The notes beneath the pieces are model-generated. The model had not been told where the DNA came from. It did not search any database and saw nothing but the letters and a program-made list of their open reading frames with translations. Positions 17,440 through 24,293 of a stretch of DNA of 64,000 nt are shown here, one piece after another. Origin of the DNA: an uncultured Veillonellaceae bacterium (GTDB lineage Bacteria > Bacillota > Negativicutes > Veillonellales > Negativicoccaceae); the NCBI GenBank assembly GCA_945876385.1, contig CAMCNU010000008.1:1-64000 (forward strand), given 5' to 3'. Position 1 is the stretch's first letter; the number at the start of each line of letters is the position of its first letter. The position numbers and the translations under genes are program-made.

Positions 17440-18012
17440 ATGTATTTACTCGAAGACAAAATCCGCCGCCAAGGCATCATCATCGACAATCGGATTTTGA
17501 AAGTCGACAGCTTTATCAATCAACAACTCGACCCGGATATTTATCGTGAAATCGGTGAGCGCATGGCACAACATTTTGCCGCGCGACCGCTCACCAAAAT
17601 CCTGACGATTGAAGCAAGCGGCATCGCCGTCGCCCTGGCTACCGCCTACGAACTGCACTTGCCCGTCGTCTTTGCCCGCAAGCAGAGCCAAAGTGTCATG
17701 ACCGACGACCTGCACCGGACGCAGATCCATTCCTATACCAAGGATCGCGATTACCAAGTCACCGTCGCCAAAGAATTTCTCGGTGCCGGTGAGCACGTGC
17801 TCATCGTGGACGACTTTCTCGCGCAAGGCGAGGCCGCGCTCGGTCTGGCGCGTCTCGTCGAAACCGCCGGCTCGCAAGTGGCGGGCATCGGCATCGGCAT
17901 CGAAAAAAGTTTTCAGCCGGGAGCGGACCGCATCCGCCGCGCCGGCTATGCATTACATTCGCTGGTTCGGATTGCCGCCTTTGCGGACAATCAAGTCGTC
18001 TTTGCCGACTGA
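17440..18012 (+). CDS. xpt: Xanthine phosphoribosyltransferase
   Basis: 190 residues, close to the B. subtilis length. Begins YLLEDKIRRQGIIIDNRILKV, the family N-terminus, and contains the PRPP loop VLIVDDFLAQGEA and VVFARKQSQSVM. It converts xanthine and PRPP to XMP in purine salvage. I start at ATG 17440; a GTG three codons earlier is nearly on top of the AGGA site. The much longer upstream reading is non-coding. First gene on the plus strand in this region. Confidence 0.92.
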   Translation: MYLLEDKIRRQGIIIDNRILKVDSFINQQLDPDIYREIGERMAQHFAARPLTKILTIEASGIAVALATAYELHLPVVFARKQSQSVMTDDLHRTQIHSYTKDRDYQVTVAKEFLGAGEHVLIVDDFLAQGEAALGLARLVETAGSQVAGIGIGIEKSFQPGADRIRRAGYALHSLVRIAAFADNQVVFAD

Positions 18013-18080
18013 GCGACGGCGTATCCCGGCCGCGATTTCCCATTCATGTATCTTGATTGGCAAGCAGAAAGGAGGCTCTC

Positions 18081-18734
18081 ATGACCCTCACCACCACAAT
18101 TCGCGCCGAAATCGGCAACATCATCACCCATGCCGTCGGTATCCTCTTGGCACTCGGCGCGCTCGGTACCGGTCTCTATACCGTCTACGGCACTGCTCAC
18201 ACCGCCGCCGCCCGTGCCTCCGTCTGGGTCTACGGGCTTTGCATGCTCACGCTGTATACCGCCAGTACCGTCTATCACAGCGTGTTTTCCCGCCCGCAGT
18301 GGCAACGTTTTTGCCGGCGCTTTGACCATGCGGCGATTTATCTCATGATTGCCGGCACCTATACCCCGTTTTTGTGGATTGTCCTGCAAGGCGAGACCGG
18401 CATTCGCTGGAGCGCCGTCATCTGGGGTATCGCCGCCATCGGCGTCAGTATCAAGCTCGCATTTGCCGCCCGCTTTCGCCTGCTGTCCACACTCTGCTAC
18501 CTCGGTATGGGCTGGCTCGCGCTCTGGCTGCTCCCCGACCTGTGGCGCACCGTGCCGGCGGCGGGACTCATCTGGCTGGTCGTCGGCGGCGTATTCTACT
18601 CTCTCGGTTGCCTCTTTTACATGGCCAAGCATCGTCCCTACGCCCATGTCATTTGGCACTGCTTTGTCTTGGCGGGCAGTATCGCACACTGGTGCAGCGT
18701 CCAATTTTACGTCCTGCCGCAGGGGGCATTATGA
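18081..18734 (+). CDS. Hemolysin III family (PAQR-like) membrane protein
   Basis: 217 residues, seven predicted membrane helices. Family signatures: GNIITHAVGI at the first helix, STVYHSVF after the second, FDHAAIYLMIAGTYTP in the middle, and HVIWHCFVLAGSIAHW at the end; the His and Asp residues in these motifs form the zinc site of PAQR hydrolases. Role in bacteria is poorly known. The ATG at 18081 has AAAGGAGG directly upstream. Its stop overlaps the tadA start (ATGA). Confidence 0.88.
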   Translation: MTLTTTIRAEIGNIITHAVGILLALGALGTGLYTVYGTAHTAAARASVWVYGLCMLTLYTASTVYHSVFSRPQWQRFCRRFDHAAIYLMIAGTYTPFLWIVLQGETGIRWSAVIWGIAAIGVSIKLAFAARFRLLSTLCYLGMGWLALWLLPDLWRTVPAAGLIWLVVGGVFYSLGCLFYMAKHRPYAHVIWHCFVLAGSIAHWCSVQFYVLPQGAL

Positions 18735-19207
18735 CCGACCTTGACGGAATGCGGCTCGCCCTTGCCGAAGCGCAACGCGCCTATGACGCCGGCGAAATCC
18801 CGATCGGCGCGGTCATCGTCGCAGAAGGTGAAGTCGTCGGACGCGGCTACAACCTGCGCGAAACACGCCCCGATGCGACCGCCCACGCCGAACTCATCGC
18901 CATCCAAGACGCCTGCCGCCGTCTCGGCCGCTGGCGCCTCGGCGACGTGACACTCTACGTCACTCTCGAGCCCTGTCCCATGTGCGCGGGGGCGATTGTC
19001 AATGCCCGCATCGCGCGTCTCGTCTACGGCGCTTTTGACGTCAAAGGCGGCGGCGTCGACAGCCTGTTCAATATCGCCACGCATGACGGCCTCAACCACC
19101 AAGTCGAAGTCGTCTCCGGCGTCGCGGAAACCGAATGCGCCGAACTCCTGCGACGCTTTTTCCGCGAGCGACGTGCAGGGCGTAAAAAAAGCGTGCCGTC
19201 TGATTGA
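18731..19207 (+). CDS. tadA: tRNA-specific adenosine deaminase
   Basis: 158 residues, cytidine/deoxycytidylate deaminase fold. Zinc and catalytic residues: His52-Ala-Glu54 (TAHAELIA) and PCPMC with Cys82 and Cys85. The segment GAFDVKGGGVDSLFNI is the TadA signature that separates it from guanine deaminases. It deaminates A34 of tRNA-Arg(ACG) to inosine. The start overlaps the upstream stop as ATGA; the gene runs into the tRNA-Ser promoter. Confidence 0.93.
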   Translation: MTDLDGMRLALAEAQRAYDAGEIPIGAVIVAEGEVVGRGYNLRETRPDATAHAELIAIQDACRRLGRWRLGDVTLYVTLEPCPMCAGAIVNARIARLVYGAFDVKGGGVDSLFNIATHDGLNHQVEVVSGVAETECAELLRRFFRERRAGRKKSVPSD

Positions 19208-19233
19208 CGAACCCGCGACAAATATGATATTAT
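19204..19233 (+). promoter_or_regulatory. Promoter of tRNA-Ser
   Basis: -35 TTGACG (19204-19209), 18-base spacer, TGA-TATTAT extended -10 (19228-19233). It overlaps the tadA stop codon. Confidence 0.6.
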
Positions 19234-19247
19234 ACTACTGTTATTGC

Positions 19248-19339
19248 GGAGAGGTGTCCGAGCTGGCCGAAGGAGCCTGACTCGAAATCAGGTAGGCGGC
19301 AACCCCGTCTCGTGGGTTCGAATCCCACCCTCTCCGCCA
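19248..19339 (+). tRNA. tRNA-Ser (anticodon CGA)
   Basis: 92 bases including CCA. The acceptor stem GGAGAGG pairs with CCTCTCC (19329-19335), followed by discriminator G and encoded CCA. The anticodon stem CCTGA/TCAGG encloses CTCGAAA, giving CGA, which reads UCG. A long variable arm marks a class II tRNA, and the T loop TTCGAAT is present. The 3' flank opens into a prophage remnant, a common tRNA-adjacent location. Confidence 0.95.
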
Positions 19340-19380
19340 TTTCATTTTTCTAAAGGTCAACAAGCGTTAAAAAGCGTCAA

Positions 19381-19405
19381 ACTCCCGCGCCCCGCGGGAG
19401 TTTTT
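19381..19405 (+). terminator. Terminator of tRNA-Ser
   Basis: 9-bp perfect stem ACTCCCGCG / CGCGGGAGT with a CCC loop, then TTTT. Confidence 0.85.
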
Positions 19406-19531
19406 CTGTTGCCCGCCGGGTTCATATATGTCACCTTATGTTGTCTATGCTTGCCCTATTTCCACGGCGTTTCAGCACTATTGTCCGCTTCCGTTTTCAT
19501 ACTTGTCCAGATAGCGATGATATATCGCGCC

Positions 19532-19942
19532 TTATCCTATTACTTCTATGTCGCCGGCAATTTTCCCGTTTCGCTTGTTTTTCGGCGGCCACTCCCGCCG
19601 GTGTCGGTCTTGTTCTTTTACGCCTGCAATGCGAAAAAGGCAATCAAAAAAGACGCCTAAGCGTCTTAATAGGTCGAGGTCGTCTATCAATTCACAACGG
19701 GGTAGGTCAATTCGCATGTAGCACCCGTCGCGGCGCAACACTTCCCCCATCGGAACGTCAATCAGCTCCTGGCGTATTTCAATCTCCGCCCGGCAATCCG
19801 CCAATAGATAGCGCTCGCCCGCGCCGGTAACGTACAACTTCCCACGTTCAACGGGAATCGTTTTTACTACTCGTTCAATCGTGTCTCCTTTCTTGCACAC
19901 AAAAACCGCCTTGACTTCCGTCTTGGCGGTTTTATGCTTCAA
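19532..19942 (-). CDS. Unknown phage-derived small protein
   Basis: 136 residues from a TTG start, with the reading frame overlapping the end of the 70-residue gene. The N-terminus KHKTAKTEVKAVFVCKKGD has a degenerate second copy at 21167-21212 outside the toxin-like gene. The body (IPVERGKLYVTGAGERYLLADC) looks beta-rich. I do not recognise a family. It may be a head-region phage protein or a displaced immunity gene. Confidence 0.45.
   Translation of the reverse strand: MKHKTAKTEVKAVFVCKKGDTIERVVKTIPVERGKLYVTGAGERYLLADCRAEIEIRQELIDVPMGEVLRRDGCYMRIDLPRCELIDDLDLLRRLGVFFDCLFRIAGVKEQDRHRREWPPKNKRNGKIAGDIEVIG
19890..19936. repeat. Imperfect direct repeat, copy 1
   Basis: Contains AAAAACCGCCTTGACTTCCG followed by a GGCGGTTTTATG arm. 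It matches copy 2 at 21167-21212 with a few substitutions and small indels. The outer arms can pair as an 8-bp hairpin. It is part of the coding start of the 136-residue ORF on the minus strand. Confidence 0.7.
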
Positions 19943-20144
19943 TACCCAACTTCTTTAACGCTTCTCCCTCGGAAATTTCTTTGTACATTCCAAACTCAGG
20001 GCTATCCGGCCATAAGTACCCTATCATGATTGTACTTTCTACCCATTTACCCTCTTCAAATTCATAACATTTTCGGCCTTCACGACGTACAAGTTCTCCA
20101 CGATGCCGTCGGTCTGTTAATTCCACATATTGAATCGATTTCAT
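19932..20144 (-). CDS. Small protein, candidate immunity partner of the MuF/RelA-like toxin
   Basis: 70 residues: MKSIQYVELTDRRHRGELV, then GRKCYEFEEGKWVESTIMIGY and a Glu/Lys-rich end. No family recognised. The ATG at 20144 has GAGGAGGTG seven bases upstream, the best ribosome-binding site in this cassette, and is separated from the toxin-like gene stop by only one base. Position directly after a polymorphic toxin C-terminus is where immunity genes usually lie; that is inference only. Confidence 0.55.
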   Translation of the reverse strand: MKSIQYVELTDRRHRGELVRREGRKCYEFEEGKWVESTIMIGYLWPDSPEFGMYKEISEGEALKKLGIEA

Positions 20145-20145
20145 C

Positions 20146-21025
20146 TTACACCTCCTCGATATCATCTGGCGGATTTAACCCCTCCGCTAGGCAAAACCTG
20201 TCACTTTGAATCTTTTTCGCTTCTGGTGATGCTTTTTCGAGCACGCGCCATTTTTCATATAGCACATGAATTTTTTCTTTCATTTCTAGGCTTTCCGGCG
20301 TGTGATACTGCAACTCAAACCGTTGTCCGGTCGGTGCTTTTACGACCGTGTTGATGACATTATATGGATTCAATGTATCCAGCCAGAAGTTATTTACTTC
20401 TATTGTCTCATATCCCAACGCCGCTAAACCTTTTATTACACGCTTTAGTTTCGATACCAGCGTATCGCCACCTGTAACCATGGTATATCGCACGATGTCG
20501 CTTGACCGGTAATCGGTTTGCCCGTTTTCATAGCGGTTTTGAATTTTTCGCATGTACGATTCTTTACCCTTAATGCGAAAATCCCACCCGGCTAGCTCCA
20601 TTTGATTATCTGCGCTTACCTTTTTAACAACACCCGATATCAACGGCTCATTGTCCACTGCTCGATTATAATATACCATACTGCGCCGCTTTGCTTGAAG
20701 CCATTCGTCATCTTTCGGCTTGACGTATTTCGCTTTCCATTCTTCGTACGTCATATTCTCTACGCGTACCCGCATTGACGCATTCTCAAGCGCGCGGATA
20801 TGCGCCGCGTCGAGGTCTAGGCGTTTCGCCTCCTTGATGTAATCGGCGAGCGTCATCTGAAACTCGGCCGGTTCGCGCCGGTCGAGAATTTCGCGCGCCC
20901 GCGCAAGGCTCACATCATTCTCGGCGGCGAACCTGTCGTACCGGCGCTCAACGTCGGCGCGGACTCTAGCGGCATGCTGTCCGCATCCATTTTTATGCCG
21001 GCGGCATGCTATTGCCGCACCGCGT
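20146..21025 (-). pseudogene. Truncated MuF-type phage head protein with RelA/SpoT-like C-terminal domain
   Basis: The open frame runs from a stop at 21025 to 20146; the best internal start is GTG at 20913 (255 residues). Residues before and after it (ERRYDRFAAENDV, then SLARAREILDRREPAEFQ and MTLADYIKEA) match the N-terminal region of SPP1 gp7/MuF minor head proteins, whose earlier part is missing. After a linker (MTYEEWKAKYV) comes a domain with RIKGKESY (113-120), DIVRYT (139-144), YNVINTVV (184-191) and FELQYHT (199-205), which follows the order of RelA/SpoT synthetase motifs including the E.Q pair. MuF proteins are known carriers of polymorphic toxins. Activity is unproven. Confidence 0.6.
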
Positions 21026-21038
21026 CAACATCATTACG

Positions 21039-21060
21039 CGCCCGCTCCTGCGGGCGTTTT
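21039..21060 (+). terminator. Isolated hairpin with T-run
   Basis: CGCCCGC / GCGGGCG stem, TCCT loop, then TTTT on the plus strand. No plus-strand gene precedes it; it is probably left from the phage remnant. The rest of 21026-21277 holds only repeat copy 2 and a short open frame (minus strand) continuing that repeat. Confidence 0.5.
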
Positions 21061-21166
21061 CTATTGCCGTGCTAACGCTACCGTTCTCGCCGGGGGTGCA
21101 CGAGCCTGTCCCCTTCCTACCCCTTTTGACGTTCGCCCCTTTACCGACATAGGTCTGCCGCCATTT

Positions 21167-21212
21167 TCTTGCCAAGCAAAAACCGCCTTGACTTTCGTCT
21201 CGGCGGTTTATG
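21167..21212. repeat. Imperfect direct repeat, copy 2
   Basis: AAAAACCGCCTTGACTTTCG followed by TCTCGGCGGTTTATG, the partner of 19890-19936, 1.28 kb away. In one minus-strand frame it codes KTAETKVKAVFAWQENGG, clearly related to the KTAKTEVKAVFVCKKGD start of the 136-residue ORF, so the two copies look like duplicated 5' ends of the same phage gene. Confidence 0.65.
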
Positions 21213-21277
21213 TTCTGACATCCACCTATACAGGCAACATATGAGATTCTTTGGTGTTGATTTTGCAGCTGTCTTTC

Positions 21278-22600
21278 TCACGCAAAATGCGCGCGTGCTT
21301 TCGGCAAGAATGCCGTAAGGATGACGGATTCCAAGAGGTAAGTCCCCACATAGGTCAGCCAGAGGCCGTCATTCCCCCAGCGCGCCGTGAGACAGAGGTC
21401 GCCCAGCACAAAGACGGCGACCGCAATCAGCATCATATTGCGAATCGATGCCGTCTCGCCGATGCCCGTATACATGCCGTAGAGTACGAGCCCGACGGGC
21501 GCGCAGAGCGGATAGGCGATGAGTGCCCAGCGGTATTGATGGGCCAGCGCCATGATGTGGGAGAGGTCCGTCATCAACGCAATCCACACGTCCCCCGTCA
21601 GGGCCATCACGATGGCCGTCAGTCCCATGTAGACCGCCGCCGTATGCAGGCCGACGGTCAGCGTACGCCGCCATAGTGTGACATCACTCCGTCCGCGTGC
21701 CATGCCCGTAAAGACGCTCATGCCGTTGGCGATACCGTCGGCAAGATACGCCATGATAAAAATAATCTCCAACAGCACCGCATTCGCCGCCAGCACGTCT
21801 GTCCCGAGACGACTGCCGGTCTGCGCAAACAAGTTATTGATAGCGAGCAGGCAGAGCGTACGAATCATCAGATCGGCATTGACCTTGATGATATCGACGT
21901 ACGCGGATGCGCGCGAGAGTTGTCGCCGGACGAGCGCTGAGAGGCGCAGGCTTGCACGGACGCGCCAGATGGCGGCAATCCCCGCCGCACAGCCGCAGGC
22001 TTGCGCTATCAGGTACGCCGCCGCCACCCCGACGATGTTCCACCCCCAGCCGTAGACAAAGAGAACGGCCAGTACGATATTCAGCACGTTCGTCGAGATT
22101 TGGATGGCGACATTGGTGCGCACATGCATTTGCCCCATGAGCCACCCGAGTAATACATAGTTTCCCAACACAAAGGGCGCGCCCCATATTTGCCAGTCGC
22201 AATAGATTTTCATCAAGCGGACGACGTCGTCTCCCGGATTCATAAATGCCGCATAATAGTCAAACAGCCACGGGTAGATTCCCCACACACCCGCGCTGAT
22301 AAGAAGTGCGAGCAGCGCCGGACGCAGCAGCGCGACGGTCGAGTCTTCCGAATTGTGCCGCCCGCATGCCTGCGCGGCAAAGGTTGTCGTCGATACCCGC
22401 AAGAAACCGAACAGCCAATAGATGCTGTTGAACAAGATGACCCCGAGCGCGACCGCGGCGATATAGCGGCCATCCTCCATGTGCCCCATCATCGCGGTAT
22501 TGACCGCACCGAGCAACGGCTGTGTCGCCGTCGAGAGCATCAGCGGCAGCGTCACCGCCAAAAACTGCCGATGTGTCAACGGTGCTGTGTGTGCTTCCAT
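21278..22600 (-). CDS. MATE family efflux transporter
   Basis: 440 residues, about twelve membrane helices. N-terminal ATQPLLGAVNTAMMGHM matches the MATE/DinF signature (LG.VDTAMVGHL), and the second half repeats the pattern. Sodium- or proton-coupled export of drugs or metabolites across the inner membrane. The ATG at 22600 has GGGGGG upstream; the longer frame is not family-like. It follows the ABC importer operon but is separated from it by a strong terminator. Confidence 0.87.
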   Translation of the reverse strand: MEAHTAPLTHRQFLAVTLPLMLSTATQPLLGAVNTAMMGHMEDGRYIAAVALGVILFNSIYWLFGFLRVSTTTFAAQACGRHNSEDSTVALLRPALLALLISAGVWGIYPWLFDYYAAFMNPGDDVVRLMKIYCDWQIWGAPFVLGNYVLLGWLMGQMHVRTNVAIQISTNVLNIVLAVLFVYGWGWNIVGVAAAYLIAQACGCAAGIAAIWRVRASLRLSALVRRQLSRASAYVDIIKVNADLMIRTLCLLAINNLFAQTGSRLGTDVLAANAVLLEIIFIMAYLADGIANGMSVFTGMARGRSDVTLWRRTLTVGLHTAAVYMGLTAIVMALTGDVWIALMTDLSHIMALAHQYRWALIAYPLCAPVGLVLYGMYTGIGETASIRNMMLIAVAVFVLGDLCLTARWGNDGLWLTYVGTYLLESVILTAFLPKARAHFA

Positions 22601-22628
22601 TTGTTCCCCCCTTATGCATGCGAGATAA

Positions 22629-22670
22629 CAAAACAACTTGCCGCGACACACCGGCCACGACAAGTTGTTT
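22629..22670 (-). terminator. Terminator of the Ni/peptide ABC operon
   Basis: 10-bp outer stem AAACAACTTG / CAAGTTGTTT with a further GC-rich inner arm, and TTTT on the minus strand. It lies between the ATPase gene and the MATE gene. Confidence 0.7.
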
Positions 22671-22692
22671 GTACACAGTTGTCACGATGCCG

Positions 22693-23496
22693 TCAGGATA
22701 CGGCACCTTGATGATTACGTATCGTATCTTTGACACTGAACACGGACGCAAGCAATTGTTTCGTGTAGGGATGCGCGGCCGCTTCCAATTTGTCGCCGTC
22801 GAGTTCTTCCACCACTTCGCCGCGGTGCATCACCGCCACGTGATGACTGAAAAGGCTCACCAGCGCCAAATCGTGACAAATGAAAATGTAGGTAATCCCT
22901 TTTTCCTTTTGCAATTTGACCAGCAGCTGGATGATTTTGTCCTGGACGGATACATCCAACGCACTGGTGGCTTCGTCACAGACGATGACTTCCGGCTCGA
23001 GTGCGAGTGCCCGTGCAATCGCGACCCGTTGCCGCTGTCCCCCGCTCATATTGTGCGGATAGCGACCGGCAAAGTCTTCCGGCAGGTCGACCGTCCGCAA
23101 GAGCTCGCGTGCCTTGGCATCCACCTCCGCCCGCGCTATCAAGCCGAAATTGCGTAACGGTGCACAAATGATATCGCGCACCCGCATGCGCGGATTAAAG
23201 GCCGCGGTCGGGTCTTGGAATACCATCTGGATATGACGATAGTTCTCTCGTTTTTCCTTGCCCTTGATTTTTGTCACGTCTTGACCGCGGAAGATGACTT
23301 CTCCCGATGTCGGTGCGTATATGCCCATGATGTTTTTCACGAGTGTCGATTTGCCGCTTCCCGACTCGCCGACAATACCGAGCGTCTTGCCCCGCTCGAC
23401 CGTGAGCGAAATATCATTGCACGCTACCAACTCACCGCCGCCTGCCAGCGGAAAGGTTTTGGTCAGATGCCGAATTTCCATAATCGTATCAGGCAT
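22693..23496 (-). CDS. ABC transporter ATP-binding protein (OppF/DppF/NikE type)
   Basis: 267 residues. Walker A GESGSGKST, Q-loop MVFQDPTAAFNPRMRV, signature MSGGQRQRVAIARAL, Walker B VIVCDEATSALD and switch His in FICHDLALV. The C-terminal extension is short (ends HQGAVS) and lacks the long OppF [4Fe-4S] Cys region. It energises the adjacent importer. Overlaps the partner ATPase gene by 8 bases. Confidence 0.9.
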   Translation of the reverse strand: MPDTIMEIRHLTKTFPLAGGGELVACNDISLTVERGKTLGIVGESGSGKSTLVKNIMGIYAPTSGEVIFRGQDVTKIKGKEKRENYRHIQMVFQDPTAAFNPRMRVRDIICAPLRNFGLIARAEVDAKARELLRTVDLPEDFAGRYPHNMSGGQRQRVAIARALALEPEVIVCDEATSALDVSVQDKIIQLLVKLQKEKGITYIFICHDLALVSLFSHHVAVMHRGEVVEELDGDKLEAAAHPYTKQLLASVFSVKDTIRNHQGAVS

Positions 23497-24292
23497 AGCG
23501 TCGACCTCCCAGCTCCGGAACGGCGGACAGAAGACTACGCGTATACGCCGATGACGGATGCGTGATAATCTCCATCGTCGGACCGTATTCGATGACCTTA
23601 CCGCCCGCCATGACCATCAAGTCGTGCGCCATATGCGCGGCCACACCGATGTTGTGGGTCACGATAATCAGCGCCGTTCCCAGCTCCCGGCAGACATACA
23701 TCAGCTCTTCGACAATCTGCGCCTGTGTGGTCACATCGAGCGCCGAGGTCGGTTCATCCGCCAAGAGCAGCTGCGGCCGAAACGTAATCGCCATCGCAAT
23801 CCCGACTCGCTGCCGCATGCCGCCGGAGAGTTCAAAGGGGTAGCTCTGCATCACCGTATCCGCCTGCAAATTCATCCGCGTGAGCATCTCCGCCGCCCGG
23901 GCATACGCCTCGTCGTGCGTCATATCCGCATGCACGCGGATATATTCGATGTACTGATGCCCCACGGTCTGAATCGGATTCATCATATTGCCGCTGTCCT
24001 GAAAAATCATCGAAATCTCTTTACCGCGTAGCTTCCGCCATTGTTCCGGCGTGTACTGCAGCAAATCTTCGCCTGCAAAATGCATCGTTCCGTGAGAGAT
24101 GCGCCCCTCGCCGGGGAGCAATCCCAATGCCGCCCGGATGACCGTCGTCTTACCGCTGCCCGATTCGCCGACAATGGCCAACGTGCGGCCATTGTCCAGC
24201 GTAATATTGACATCGGCAATCGTCGGCGGCACCCCGTCGCCGTAGCTCACCGCCAACTCACGAATGTCCAGCAAATGTGCTGCTGCGGTCAT
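23489..24292 (-). CDS. ABC transporter ATP-binding protein (OppD/DppD/NikD type)
   Basis: 267 residues. Walker A GESGSGKTT, Q-loop MIFQDSGNMMNPIQTV, signature LSGGMRQRVGIAMAI, Walker B LLLADEPTSALD, switch His in IVTHNIGV. Shorter than OppD proper, closer in size to NikD. It starts one base after the binding-protein stop, so the five genes are translated as one unit. Confidence 0.9.
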   Translation of the reverse strand: MTAAAHLLDIRELAVSYGDGVPPTIADVNITLDNGRTLAIVGESGSGKTTVIRAALGLLPGEGRISHGTMHFAGEDLLQYTPEQWRKLRGKEISMIFQDSGNMMNPIQTVGHQYIEYIRVHADMTHDEAYARAAEMLTRMNLQADTVMQSYPFELSGGMRQRVGIAMAITFRPQLLLADEPTSALDVTTQAQIVEELMYVCRELGTALIIVTHNIGVAAHMAHDLMVMAGGKVIEYGPTMEIITHPSSAYTRSLLSAVPELGGRRYA

Positions 24293-24293
24293 C

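Larger units (their letters stand above)
19410..21215 (-). mobile_element. Prophage remnant beside tRNA-Ser
   Basis: A stretch with three small minus-strand ORFs, one clearly of phage head origin (truncated MuF/gp7-like), and no housekeeping genes. Its base composition is more AT-rich than the flanks, especially at 19950-20760. Imperfect direct repeats sit at 19890-19936 and 21167-21212. No integrase, tail or lysis gene remains, so this is a relic or a recombination cassette. The exact left end is unknown; 19410 is the end of the tRNA terminator. Confidence 0.5.

Noticed and set aside
20993-21175. 60-codon minus-strand frame upstream of the MuF relic
   Set aside because: It lies in a different frame from the repeat-derived peptide and has no ribosome-binding site; the region is better read as phage debris.
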